A stretch of DNA of 64,000 nt, taken from Dehalococcoidia bacterium. Lineage in GTDB: Bacteria; Chloroflexota; Dehalococcoidia; Bin125. The stretch is from contig JAJDXE010000001.1 in NCBI GenBank assembly GCA_022825265.1, forward strand, positions 62,001 through 126,000, given 5' to 3'. Shown in pieces: positions 40,678 to 49,146 of the stretch (its first letter is position 1; each line of letters opens with the position of its first letter). The notes beneath the pieces were generated by a model. The model saw nothing but the letters and a program-made list of their open reading frames with translations. It was not told the origin of the DNA and did not search any database. The position numbers and the translations under genes were made by a program.

Positions 40678-42201
40678 TCAGGGTTTGGGCGGCGATACCC
40701 GGCTGGCGATGTATCGCCCGACGGCCTGGACCAATCCCTCGATCGTGTGCGTCTCCGCGGTTGCGACAACGCGGAAGCCCAGTTGCCGCGCGGCCTCAGC
40801 GGTTACCGGGCCGATGCACACGGTATGTAATGAGTCTAAATCGACCGTGTCGCCGGCTAGCTCGGCCAGTCCGCGAGCAGTTGACGGCGATGTCAAGGTC
40901 ACGACATCGACGCCGTTTCGCAGTTCGGCCAATGCATCTTCCCGGGCTGGAGGAATGACGGTGTCGTAGAGCGCTACGTCATCTACTTCGGCGCCGGCGT
41001 CTTGCAATCGATCTCTGAGCAGGGTTCTTGCTTGCGCTGCGCGAGCCAACAGTATTCGCCGGCCCCGGAGGTCCTCTTGCGTCAATACCGCGGCGAGCGC
41101 GGCAGAAGTGAACGTTGACGGCATGATGTCAGCCGTGATTCCTCGTTCTTGCAATGCACGGGCCGTCTCGCTGCCGATTGCGGCGACGCGGACATCGGCG
41201 AACGCTCGGGCGTCCAAGCCGCAGCGTCGGAGGGCATCCCAGAGATGGTGGACTCCGTTGACGCTCGTTAAGCCCACGATGTCATAGCGACCTGCTGCTA
41301 ACTGTCGAATCGATCTGTCGATTCGTTCCTGGTCGGCCGGCCTGATCTCGATTGTGGGCAACTGCACGACGTCGGCATCGATCGCACGGAGACGTTCGAC
41401 CAATGGTCCTGCCTGTGCTGCCGCCCTCGTGACGAGAACTCGATGACCCTTGATGTTCTGGGAAGCCTCGGGCGTTGCCAGCGAAGTGACCTCTCCGATC
41501 ACGACCGTCACCGGAGGATTCAAGTCTGCTGCACGACTACTCAGTTCGCACAGTGGAGCGAAGATGGCTCGCTGGGATGAGGTCCAAGCCTGTTCGATCG
41601 CGGCGGACGGCGTCGATGGTGAGAGGCCGGCTTCGATCAGTCGACGGGCGATCTCGCCGAAGTTTCGCCAGCCCATCATCACCACGATCGTTCCGCCGAC
41701 TCTTGCCACTGCGTCCCAGTCGATTGGCGGGGCGTCGCCGTCGCCTTCTGATCCTGTGACGACGGTGAAGGCGGATGCTGCTCGACGGTCGGTTACAGCG
41801 ATGCCGAATGCGGCGGCGGCGGCGGCGGCGCTTGAGATTCCGGGGATCAGCTGCATCGGGATGCCCGCTGCGGCCAACGCCGAGGCCTCTTCCCCTCCGC
41901 GACCGAAGACGAACGGGTCGCCTCCCTTAAGACGCACGACGCGGTGTCCGCGGCGGGCAGATTCAATCATCCTCTGGTTGATCTGATCCTGGGGCGTTGA
42001 CGGGCCATCCGGAGTCTTGCCGACATTGATTAGCTCGGCATTCCTGGCGAGTTTGAGCAGTTCGGGCGAGACCAGGCGGTCGTGCAGGACGACATCTGCT
42101 TGTTTGAGCGCCTCCGCTCCCGCGAGCGTGATCAGGCGGGGATCGCCCGGGCCGGCGCCGACCAGGGCTACCGGGTGAATCGTCTCGTGCGAGGCGCTCA
42201 A
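40678..42201 (-). CDS. cobA-hemD: Uroporphyrinogen-III C-methyltransferase / uroporphyrinogen-III synthase fusion
   Basis: A 507-residue bifunctional protein. Residues 1-245 are the SUMT domain (GAGPGDPRLITLAGAEALKQ, then GGDPFVFGRGGEEA), which methylates uroporphyrinogen III to precorrin-2. Residues 250-507 are the HemD domain (GHRVLVTRAAAQAGPLVERL, then IVGLTSVNGVHHL and CIGPVTAEAA), which closes hydroxymethylbilane. Fusion puts the branch point of haem and siroheme on one chain. The start overlaps the hemC stop by 4 nt. Confidence 0.93.
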   Translation of the reverse strand: MSASHETIHPVALVGAGPGDPRLITLAGAEALKQADVVLHDRLVSPELLKLARNAELINVGKTPDGPSTPQDQINQRMIESARRGHRVVRLKGGDPFVFGRGGEEASALAAAGIPMQLIPGISSAAAAAAAFGIAVTDRRAASAFTVVTGSEGDGDAPPIDWDAVARVGGTIVVMMGWRNFGEIARRLIEAGLSPSTPSAAIEQAWTSSQRAIFAPLCELSSRAADLNPPVTVVIGEVTSLATPEASQNIKGHRVLVTRAAAQAGPLVERLRAIDADVVQLPTIEIRPADQERIDRSIRQLAAGRYDIVGLTSVNGVHHLWDALRRCGLDARAFADVRVAAIGSETARALQERGITADIMPSTFTSAALAAVLTQEDLRGRRILLARAAQARTLLRDRLQDAGAEVDDVALYDTVIPPAREDALAELRNGVDVVTLTSPSTARGLAELAGDTVDLDSLHTVCIGPVTAEAARQLGFRVVATAETHTIEGLVQAVGRYIASRVSPPKP

Positions 42202-43103
42202 GCTTCGCCTTCCTCTTCCATCAGCCGTTGCCCGCCGCGCTCGAGCAGCGTTTCGGCGACCTCTACTCCGACCGCCTCAGGAGCGTCGCCTGAACGCTGA
42301 AGCTCAATCCGCTCCGATCCATCGGCGCTGAGCAATCGACCGGCAAGCAGGACCTCACCGCCTCGCATGCCGCCAAGGGCGGCTAGCGGGAGCGAGCAGC
42401 CTGCGCCCAGGGCTCGCAGCATGGCGCGCTCGGCTGAGATGGCTTGCGCAGTGGGCGCGTGATTGGCTGCCGAGACCTGCTCTGCGTCCTCTGTGCGGCA
42501 CTGGATCACGAGCGCGCCCTGCCCAGGGGAAGGCATCATCAGGTCGATGGGGATCAGTTCCGAGGGATTGCGTCCGAGCCTTTGGAGCCCAGCCGCGGCG
42601 ACGATCACGGCGTCATACTCACCGTCTTCGACTTTGCTGATTCGCGTATCGACGTTGCCACGGATATCGCAGACCTCGAGGTCGGGTCGCAGTCGCAGGA
42701 GTTGGGCGGCTCGTCGTCGTGACCCAGTTCCGACCTTTGCGCCTTGGGGAAGGTCGAGCAGGCCGACGCCATCGCGGCTGACGAGGGCGTCGCGGACGTC
42801 TCCGCGTGGCAGATATGCGGCGAGAGTGGTTCCCTCAGCTGTTGCAGGCGGTACGTCCTTGGCCGAATGCACGGCGAGGTCGATTTCGCCTTCGAGCAAT
42901 GCCGATTCAACCGCTCGGACGAACACTCCCTGTCCTCCGATGACGCGCAGGCTCGAGGTTCGGTCACGGTCTCCTTGCGTCTCGATCGGAACGAACTCTG
43001 TTTCTATCCCTACGGCGGCCAGTGCCTCTGAAGCCAGATCGGCCTGCACCTTCGACAGCTTGCTGGCGCGTCCGCCGAGCCGCATGGTGCGGTGCATATT
43101 CAT
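42198..43103 (-). CDS. hemC: Porphobilinogen deaminase (hydroxymethylbilane synthase)
   Basis: A 301-residue enzyme that polymerises four porphobilinogens. The conserved RLGGRASKLSKVQADL start (usually IGTRxSxLA), the segment VHSAKDVP, GTGSRRRAAQ, and the dipyrromethane-attachment cysteine in LGAGCSLPLAAL are present. The start ATG 43103 overlaps the precorrin-2 dehydrogenase stop by 4 nt (ATGA). Confidence 0.94.
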   Translation of the reverse strand: MNMHRTMRLGGRASKLSKVQADLASEALAAVGIETEFVPIETQGDRDRTSSLRVIGGQGVFVRAVESALLEGEIDLAVHSAKDVPPATAEGTTLAAYLPRGDVRDALVSRDGVGLLDLPQGAKVGTGSRRRAAQLLRLRPDLEVCDIRGNVDTRISKVEDGEYDAVIVAAAGLQRLGRNPSELIPIDLMMPSPGQGALVIQCRTEDAEQVSAANHAPTAQAISAERAMLRALGAGCSLPLAALGGMRGGEVLLAGRLLSADGSERIELQRSGDAPEAVGVEVAETLLERGGQRLMEEEGEA

Positions 43104-43756
43104 TCGTCGGATGCGGAGGCTGCCGCATGCAGTCGGGAGAGCAGAAGCGTCTTGGCCTCGGGTCGGCGGCGCTGGGCGAGCAAGATGCGCAACTGGGCGT
43201 CCATGGCGGCCTGCCATGCTTCGGACGGGATCGCGGCGAACTTGTCCTGCTGTCTGAGTTCGGTTCTGACCTCAGCGACCAACTCGGCCAGGCTGGACGT
43301 TTCGGCGTTGAGGTACTCGGTTAGTTCTTCTCGCACGCGGCGAGCCATGGCCGGGCTGCCTCCGCCGGTTGAGATTGCCAGAGTGAGCGGAGATTCTCGT
43401 ACCACAGCGGGCAGGATGAAGTCGCAGTTTGCTGGATCGTCTGCGGCGTTGAGCGGCACGCCGATCGCGCGGGCGTCTGCGCGCAGGGCCGCGTTGCCGG
43501 CCGGGTCGTCGTCGGCGGCCATGACGAGGGCTCGGTCTTGCATGTCTCCGGTTTGGTACTCACGGGCCAGGTGCTCGATTTGTCCTGCCTCGTGCAGGTC
43601 TCCTAGATCCTCATTCAGATTGGGGGCAACCACCGTGACGCAGGCCTGTGCGGCAAGGAGGCCGTTGACCTTCTCCAGGGCGAGCCTGCCGCCTCCGATG
43701 ACCAGTACGGAGCGGCCGTTGAGGTCGAAGAAGATGGGATAGTACTCGCGCGGCAC
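43100..43756 (-). CDS. Precorrin-2 dehydrogenase / sirohydrochlorin ferrochelatase (CysG N-terminal-like)
   Basis: A 218-residue protein related to the first domain of CysG and to Met8. It has the NAD-binding VLVIGGGRLALEKVNGLL, the LVMAADDDP and NAADDPANCDFILPAVV segments, and STGGGSPAMARRVREEL. It would oxidise precorrin-2 to sirohydrochlorin and may insert iron. The product siroheme is the cofactor of the NirA in this window. It overlaps hemC by 4 nt; a beta-propeller gene ends 19 nt upstream. Confidence 0.9.
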   Translation of the reverse strand: MPREYYPIFFDLNGRSVLVIGGGRLALEKVNGLLAAQACVTVVAPNLNEDLGDLHEAGQIEHLAREYQTGDMQDRALVMAADDDPAGNAALRADARAIGVPLNAADDPANCDFILPAVVRESPLTLAISTGGGSPAMARRVREELTEYLNAETSSLAELVAEVRTELRQQDKFAAIPSEAWQAAMDAQLRILLAQRRRPEAKTLLLSRLHAAASASDE

Positions 43757-43775
43757 GTCGACTCTGCGGACCTAC

Positions 43776-44711
43776 CTAGCCGGCATCGAGCTGGGCGATG
43801 GCGATCCCGCGTTCGCCCTGGACGGTGTAGAGGAGGTAGGCGCTGCCATTCTCCTCGAAGATGGCCGGGTCGCGGAGCTCATGCACCGGATCGGGCGCGA
43901 AGCCGCGAATGCTGGGCGCGATCGGCAGCGATGCGCCTTCCCAGTCGTAGATGGGTCGCAGGACCTCACGGTGTTCTCCAGCGGTCCATGAGCGCCAGTC
44001 GCCCGCTAGCTCGATTGGTGAGACGTAGATTCGCTCTGGTGCGTCGCCAGCGTTTGACCAGAACACCCAGAGGGTTTCGCCACGGCGCATGAGGGCGCAG
44101 TGGCGCATGGTATCGGGGAAGAGTTGCGGCCCTTGCTCGAATCCGGACAGGCCGTCGTCGGAGTGATAAATGATGCCCGGCATGGACATGCCGTACCAGC
44201 CGGGTTCGGCGACGTCGTCGAGGCGGATCATTCTCAGGTAGCTGGTCGAGAGGATTTCCTCTCCGGCTTTGAAACTGATGCCGTCGCTGGATGTCGCGAC
44301 TCGCGAGACCTGGCGTCCGTCGTAGAGCTGTCCATGGAAGTAGAGGCGGATCTGTCGACCATCGTCGTCGACGATTGCGTCGGGAGAAGCGATGTGGGGG
44401 TAGACGTGTCCCTTCTTCATTGCCGGGCCCAGGTTGGGGTCGAATTCGTCGCCCGACTTTGGAAACGTGGTTTGGATGAGCTGCAGCGCGCCCGGCTCGT
44501 GCGTGCGCCATGGTCCGAGCAGGTCATCGGCGACGGCGAGGCGAATGTAAGAGCCTTTGTGGTCGGCGAAGTAGAGGTAGAACTCGCCCAACCGATTGGG
44601 CAGCCATTCGGGCACCCGGATCAGGGAGGGGCCGTTAATGTTGTCCCCCATGCGAGCGTCCATGTCGGGGCGGATGATCGGGCCCTCGGTCGCCAGCCGC
44701 ACTGCTCTCAT
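43776..44711 (-). CDS. Glycoside-hydrolase-43/32-like five-bladed beta-propeller protein
   Basis: A 311-residue protein with repeated blade motifs: NGPSLIRVP near the start, YLYFADHKGSYIRLAVADDL, HIASPDAIVDDDGRQIRLYF, RVATSSDGISF, LWVFWSNAG and ELRDPAIFEENGSAYLLYTV. The RDPAIF block is a hallmark of GH32/43/68-related propellers, which cleave glycosides or phosphorylate mannosides (GH130). Catalytic acids cannot be fixed. The ATG 44711 has GGAG 8 nt upstream. It is divergent from lepB and leads into the tetrapyrrole genes. Confidence 0.7.
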   Translation of the reverse strand: MRAVRLATEGPIIRPDMDARMGDNINGPSLIRVPEWLPNRLGEFYLYFADHKGSYIRLAVADDLLGPWRTHEPGALQLIQTTFPKSGDEFDPNLGPAMKKGHVYPHIASPDAIVDDDGRQIRLYFHGQLYDGRQVSRVATSSDGISFKAGEEILSTSYLRMIRLDDVAEPGWYGMSMPGIIYHSDDGLSGFEQGPQLFPDTMRHCALMRRGETLWVFWSNAGDAPERIYVSPIELAGDWRSWTAGEHREVLRPIYDWEGASLPIAPSIRGFAPDPVHELRDPAIFEENGSAYLLYTVQGERGIAIAQLDAG

Positions 44712-44781
44712 CTCGGACGCTCCGTAAACACTCTCATGGGTTGCGTTCTTGCTCATCTTAGAGGCGGATAAGCTCGATCGC

Positions 44782-45396
44782 ATGAGGCTGCAGTACGGGG
44801 CGCTGCGAGAGATCATCGAGACGGCGATCCTCGGTCTGATTGTGTTTCTCCTGGCTCGCGAAGCGGTGCAGAACTTCCAGGTCGAGGGGCGCTCGATGCA
44901 GCCGACGCTGGCCAGCTCGGAGCTCGTCCTGGTCAACAAGATTGGGTACTGGGAGGTCGACCTGGGTCCGTTCGACGCGCTCGTGCCGGGACGCAGCAAC
45001 GGCGACTTCCTGCTGTCTGGTCCACATCGTGGGTCTGTGATCATCTTCCGACCGCCCTACCAGAGCGCGCATGATTTCGTGAAGCGGGTGATTGGCCTGC
45101 CCGGCGACACGGTGGAGGTGGTTCGCGGACGGGTCTTTGTTAATGGGATCGAGCTGGATGAGCACGACTACATCTTTGAGCCGCCCAGCTACCAGTGGGG
45201 CCCGGCTGTGATCCCGCCCGAGCATTACTTCGTGCTCGGCGACAATCGGAACAGCAGCCAGGACTCGCACGCCTTCGGTCCGATTCACGAGGACCAGATC
45301 GTTGGCGAGGTGATGTTCCGCTGGTTCCCGTTCGACAAGATCTCGAGCGATATCTCGACTCACGCGACCGACTACAACGGAGAGATCCTGCCATGA
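44782..45396 (+). CDS. lepB: Signal peptidase I
   Basis: A 204-residue type I signal peptidase. One N-terminal membrane segment (EIIETAILGLIVFLLARE) anchors it; the catalytic serine is in GRSMQPTL, the lysine in HDFVKRVIGLPGD and the conserved GDNRNSSQDSHAFGP follows. It removes signal peptides outside the membrane. The ATG 44782 is chosen because family similarity begins there. The stop overlaps the pyrE start by 4 nt. Confidence 0.93.
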   Translation: MRLQYGALREIIETAILGLIVFLLAREAVQNFQVEGRSMQPTLASSELVLVNKIGYWEVDLGPFDALVPGRSNGDFLLSGPHRGSVIIFRPPYQSAHDFVKRVIGLPGDTVEVVRGRVFVNGIELDEHDYIFEPPSYQWGPAVIPPEHYFVLGDNRNSSQDSHAFGPIHEDQIVGEVMFRWFPFDKISSDISTHATDYNGEILP

Positions 45397-45968
45397 CCGA
45401 CTCCGCTCCTGATGCGATGACCTTGCTTGAGGAGGCCGGCGCAGTGCTCACGGGGCACTTCCAATACGCGTCGGGGCGGCATGGCGATACGTACATCGAG
45501 AAGTTCCGGTTGTTGGAGAAGCCTCATGTGACCGAGGCGTTGTGCCAGCAGTTGGCTGACCACTTCCGGCCTCTTGAGCCTGATCTCGTTGTTGGTCCGA
45601 CCACTGGCGGCATTCTGTTGGCACACGAAACGGCGAAGCATCTGGGTGAGTCGATCAACGCATACTTTGCCGAGCGCGGAGAGAGCGGCGGACGTTACCT
45701 GGGTCGCGGCTTCACGATTGATGAGGGTCAGACGGTACTGGTCGTTGATGATGTACTGACGACCGGCGGCTCGGTCAGGGACACGCTCGATGCGGTGGTC
45801 GAAGCAGGCGGCACTCCGGTTGGAGTGGGACTGGTCGTCGATCGAACCGATGGAACGACTGGTTTTGGCGGGCTCGAGACCTTCTCTTGTCTGGCAATCG
45901 ATGTGGCGAGCTATGCGCCTGACGAGTGTGAGCTGTGCGAGGCGGGTGTCGAGTTGACGGTCACCTAG
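45393..45968 (+). CDS. pyrE: Orotate phosphoribosyltransferase
   Basis: A 191-residue pyrimidine-synthesis enzyme that adds PRPP to orotate. The PRPP-binding motif is TVLVVDDVLTTGGSV, and GHFQYASGRHGDTYIEKFRLLE, VVGPTTGGILLAHETAK and YFAERGES are conserved OPRTase blocks. The ATGA overlap with lepB implies co-translation. Confidence 0.93.
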   Translation: MTDSAPDAMTLLEEAGAVLTGHFQYASGRHGDTYIEKFRLLEKPHVTEALCQQLADHFRPLEPDLVVGPTTGGILLAHETAKHLGESINAYFAERGESGGRYLGRGFTIDEGQTVLVVDDVLTTGGSVRDTLDAVVEAGGTPVGVGLVVDRTDGTTGFGGLETFSCLAIDVASYAPDECELCEAGVELTVT

Positions 45969-45982
45969 CCAGCTTGGCCGAC

Positions 45983-46660
45983 TTATCCAAGTGCGTGGAC
46001 GAAGAGGCCTGAGCCGACGCCGGTGAGGTCGGCGAGCAGGGAGAGCACGAGGGCGTAGACGCCGAAACCGATGCCGACGCTGATGACTGCGGCTCGGTCG
46101 TCCGCCTCGGGCGCGGCGGCTCGGACAGCGAGGATGGTGAGCAGGACGCCGGCGATCGTGGTCACCAGCCCGATGGCGAAGCTGGCCGGTCCGGCGAGCA
46201 TGAAGAACTGCCAGACGGCGAATCCGCCGACCAGCGCGAGCGGTCGCAGCAAGTTGGGCCAGTCGACGGAAATCTGAAAGATCGAGCGCAACGCGTGCCA
46301 GGTCACGGCGAGCCACAGGCCCCAGCCGGCCAAGGACGCCAAGGAGCCGAGCAAGAGCACACGCAGGGCGCTGTGGCCGACCACTCCGGTATCGAACAAC
46401 ACCCAGAGCCAGGCACCGAGCCCGGAGGCGAAGAGGCCGATCAGCAGCACCGCCAGCGCGGGGCGGGTGTCGGACTGGTTGCGGGCCGCTTCACCGATCA
46501 CGCTCAGATCGCCGCTCAACAGGCGGCGTTGCAAGCTCAAGGCGCGGCGCCAGTCGACGGGCAGATGCCAACGAGGCAGGGAGCGGGCTGCGGGCGCGCC
46601 GCTGCGACGAGCGAAGGTTCGAGACAACATCGCAACCGGTTGTGGTCTGGTCAGAGTCAT
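45983..46660 (-). CDS. Yip1-domain membrane protein
   Basis: A 225-residue integral membrane protein with about five hydrophobic segments after a basic N-terminus: LAVLLIGLFASGLGAWLWVL, LRVLLLGSLASLAGWGLWLA, LALVGGFAVWQFFMLAGP, FAIGLVTTIAGVLLTILAV and VISVGIGFGVYALVLSLL. The order and the N-terminal tryptophan-rich stretch resemble the YIP1/DUF1282 family. The start ATG 46660 is divergent from the uracil-DNA glycosylase gene. Confidence 0.7.
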   Translation of the reverse strand: MTLTRPQPVAMLSRTFARRSGAPAARSLPRWHLPVDWRRALSLQRRLLSGDLSVIGEAARNQSDTRPALAVLLIGLFASGLGAWLWVLFDTGVVGHSALRVLLLGSLASLAGWGLWLAVTWHALRSIFQISVDWPNLLRPLALVGGFAVWQFFMLAGPASFAIGLVTTIAGVLLTILAVRAAAPEADDRAAVISVGIGFGVYALVLSLLADLTGVGSGLFVHALG

Positions 46661-46716
46661 GGTGTGTCGCTTATGTGTCGTTGGGCGCCGCGCCGCTGTA
46701 GATTCACTATGGCCGA

Positions 46717-47415
46717 ATGAGTGGGAGCAGCGATCCAGAAGTGCGTAAATTCGAGGCGGCAGAACTCGACCGCGAGGTCGCCGAGTGCCGGCAATGTCCA
46801 CGCCTCGTCGAGTGGCGCGAGCAGGCCGCGGTGGAGAAGCGGGCGGCGTTTCGCGACGAGGACTACTGGGGGAGGGCGGTGCCGTCGTTCGGTCCGGCCG
46901 ACGCGCGGGTCCTGGTCGTGGGGCTGGCGCCGGCGGCGCATGGGGCGAACCGGACGGGGCGGATGTTTACCGGCGATCGATCGGGGGACTGGCTGTATCG
47001 GGCGATCTGGCAGGCGGGGCTTGCGAACCGGGCGGAGTCAGTGTCGGCCGAGGATGGGCTGGAGTTGCGTGGGGTGCGGATCACTTCGATCGTGCGATGT
47101 GCTCCGCCTGCCAACCGGCCGACGGTGACCGAGCGCGACCGGTGTTTGCCCTACTTCCGGCGAGAGTTGGAGTTGCTGACCGAGCTGCGGGTGATCGTCT
47201 GTCTGGGATTGTTTGCCTGGGAGAACTGTGCTCGGGAGCTTGGGATTCGGCCGCGTCCGAAGTTTGGGCACGGTCTGGAGCACCGGATCGGTGATCTGAC
47301 GGTGGTGTGTTCGTACCACCCCAGCCAGCGCAACACGTTTACGGGTCTGCTGACCGAGGAGATGCTGGGCGTGATCTTCCAGCGGGCGGCCGAGTTGGCA
47401 GAGATCGGTACCTAG
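46717..47415 (+). CDS. Uracil-DNA glycosylase, family 5 (UDGb)
   Basis: A 232-residue Fe-S uracil-DNA glycosylase that removes uracil and deaminated bases. The family 5 motif A is GLAPAAHGANRTGRMFTGD, which lacks the usual catalytic Asp/Asn of families 1-4; motif B is SYHPSQRNTFTG. Cluster cysteines are CRQCPRL, VRCAPP and the cysteine of RDRCLPYF. It ends 4 nt inside the convergent ArsI-like gene. Confidence 0.9.
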   Translation: MSGSSDPEVRKFEAAELDREVAECRQCPRLVEWREQAAVEKRAAFRDEDYWGRAVPSFGPADARVLVVGLAPAAHGANRTGRMFTGDRSGDWLYRAIWQAGLANRAESVSAEDGLELRGVRITSIVRCAPPANRPTVTERDRCLPYFRRELELLTELRVIVCLGLFAWENCARELGIRPRPKFGHGLEHRIGDLTVVCSYHPSQRNTFTGLLTEEMLGVIFQRAAELAEIGT

Positions 47416-47888
47416 CCGACGCAAAGGCCTCCGTCGGCGCAGCAGTCCTCGATGGCCTCGCCACCGGCGGTGACCTCGGTGAGGGGGATCAGGTTGGCGG
47501 CGCGGGATGCGTAGGATGCTTCGGGCAGGTCGTCGGTGATCGTGTAGACCTCCCAGCGGGTGCCGGAGGGGTCGGAGACCCAGACCTTGTCCTGCTCGGC
47601 GTGGCAGCAAACCACCTGGTCCTCGATCTCCAGGTCGAGTCCGAGTTCGCCGAAGCGCTGGGTCTCGGCGTGGACTTCGGTGGTGGTTCCAACCTCGACG
47701 CCGAGATGGTTGAGCGGCGCGGCGGCGGCCGGGTTTTCGATCAGCACCAACTTGAGGGGCGGGTCTGCGACCTCGAAGTTGGCGTAGCCGGGACGCACCT
47801 TGTGCGGTTCGGTCTTGAACATCTGGGTGTAGAAGTCGATCGCCGAGTCGAGCTCGGCCACGTTCAATGCGAGTTGCACTCGTGACAT
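47412..47888 (-). CDS. ArsI/CadI-family VOC protein
   Basis: A 158-residue VOC protein close to ArsI (C-As lyase) and CadI: VQLALNVAELDSAIDFYTQM, KVRPGYANFEVADPPLKLVL, NHLGVEV (His61), the vicinal Cys94-Cys95 in QVVCCHAEQDKVWV and RWEVY (Glu113). ArsI uses Fe(II) and this Cys pair to cleave carbon-arsenic bonds. The C-terminal CCADGGLC adds further thiols. No ars operon genes are adjacent, so methylarsenical or cadmium resistance is inferred from residues alone. Confidence 0.82.
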   Translation of the reverse strand: MSRVQLALNVAELDSAIDFYTQMFKTEPHKVRPGYANFEVADPPLKLVLIENPAAAAPLNHLGVEVGTTTEVHAETQRFGELGLDLEIEDQVVCCHAEQDKVWVSDPSGTRWEVYTITDDLPEASYASRAANLIPLTEVTAGGEAIEDCCADGGLCVG

Positions 47889-47908
47889 GTCCAGTCTCCT
47901 CAACTGCC

Positions 47909-49027
47909 TCAGTCGGCGACGGCCAAGGACGGCTCGTCGCTCGTCAGATTCACCCTATTGCGTTCGTGGACGATCGGCATGACCCAGTCGCCGAAGCGCT
48001 TTGCCTCGTCGTCGTGGGGGTATCCGGAGAGGCAGAACTCGGTGCAGCCGATGTCGATGAACTGCTGCAGGGTGTCGGCGACTTGCTGCGGGTTGCCGAC
48101 GACGGCGAGTCCCGCGCCGCCGCGGACGGTGCTCAGCCCGCTCCAGAGATGGGGGGCAATGCGGTAGTCGTTGTCACTGGACTCATCGGCGAGTTGCCAC
48201 ATGCGGCTGTCGGCCTCGGACTCGCCGCGCCAGTTCTTGCGCAGCTCGCGCTGGCGATCGGTGGTGCCTTCGATCAGGCTGTGAGCTGCTTCCCAGGCTT
48301 CTTCCTCGGTCTCGCGGACACAGACTTGCATGCGCATGCCGAAGTTGATTTTGGGGCGACCGAAGCCTTCAGCACGGCGCCTGACGTCGAGCACCTTGAC
48401 GGCGGTCGCTTCGGGGGTGTCGCCCCAGAAGAGGTAGCAGTCGGCATGTTTTGCGCCGACGTCTCGGGCGGCGTCTGACTCGCCGCCGATGTAGAAGCGG
48501 GGCCAGGGGTCCTGGTAGGGCTTGGGGTAGGCGTGGGCGCCCTTGAGCTGGTAGTGCTTGCCCTCCCAATCGATCCGGTCGTGCGAGGTCCACAGGGCTT
48601 TCATGATCTCGACGGATTCGTCCATCACCTCGTAGCGCTCGTCGTGGCTGTAGGTGATGCCGTCGCCGGCCAGCTCTCGAGGATTACCTCCGGCGATCAG
48701 GTTGATGTAGACGCGGCCCTGGGAGAGTTGGTCGAAGGCCGCGACCATGCGGGCCATCTGGGTGGGCAGGATGTAGCCCGGCCGGGCGGCGACGAGCATC
48801 TTGAGCTTCGTCGTTTTGGCCGACATCATCGCGGTCGAGATCCAGGCCTCCCAGCAGGTGGGCGTGACGGGGACCAGGGCGTACTCGAAGCCGGCCGACT
48901 CGGCGGCGAGGGCGACGCGTTCGAACATCTCCATGGAGGCGGGGATGAACTGGTCGGGGTCGGCGAAGTTGGTCAGGTCGCCGTGTGTGGGGATGTACCA
49001 GCCGAAGCGGATGGGTGAGTCGGGCAT
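47909..49027 (-). CDS. LLM-class flavin-dependent monooxygenase (SsuD-like)
   Basis: A 372-residue bacterial-luciferase-fold monooxygenase. RFGWYIPTHGD, YALVPVTPTCWEAW, LKMLVAARPGYILPTQMARM, QLSQGRVYINLIAGGNPREL and the YIGGESDAARDVGAKHADCY block match alkanesulfonate monooxygenase SsuD and its relatives. With FMNH2 from a separate reductase it would desulfonate or oxidise small organics. The start ATG 49027 has GGAAGA upstream. It lies 20 nt before the ArsI-like gene on the same strand. No flavin reductase or sulfonate transporter is adjacent. Confidence 0.87.
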   Translation of the reverse strand: MPDSPIRFGWYIPTHGDLTNFADPDQFIPASMEMFERVALAAESAGFEYALVPVTPTCWEAWISTAMMSAKTTKLKMLVAARPGYILPTQMARMVAAFDQLSQGRVYINLIAGGNPRELAGDGITYSHDERYEVMDESVEIMKALWTSHDRIDWEGKHYQLKGAHAYPKPYQDPWPRFYIGGESDAARDVGAKHADCYLFWGDTPEATAVKVLDVRRRAEGFGRPKINFGMRMQVCVRETEEEAWEAAHSLIEGTTDRQRELRKNWRGESEADSRMWQLADESSDNDYRIAPHLWSGLSTVRGGAGLAVVGNPQQVADTLQQFIDIGCTEFCLSGYPHDDEAKRFGDWVMPIVHERNRVNLTSDEPSLAVAD

Positions 49028-49146
49028 GAGGTCTTCCAAGTGATCGCCAGTCTGGCAAGTTTACGACAGGCGGGGGGCGCGTCGAAGCCGGGGGTCGGTT
49101 GGCCCCCAGAAAAAAGAAAACGCGAGAAAAAAGAGAGCGAGGCCGA

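Noticed and set aside
49090..49132. GGGGG...CCCCC hairpin beside A-rich runs as an intrinsic terminator
   Set aside because: The A/T tract is on the wrong side of the hairpin for either flanking gene.
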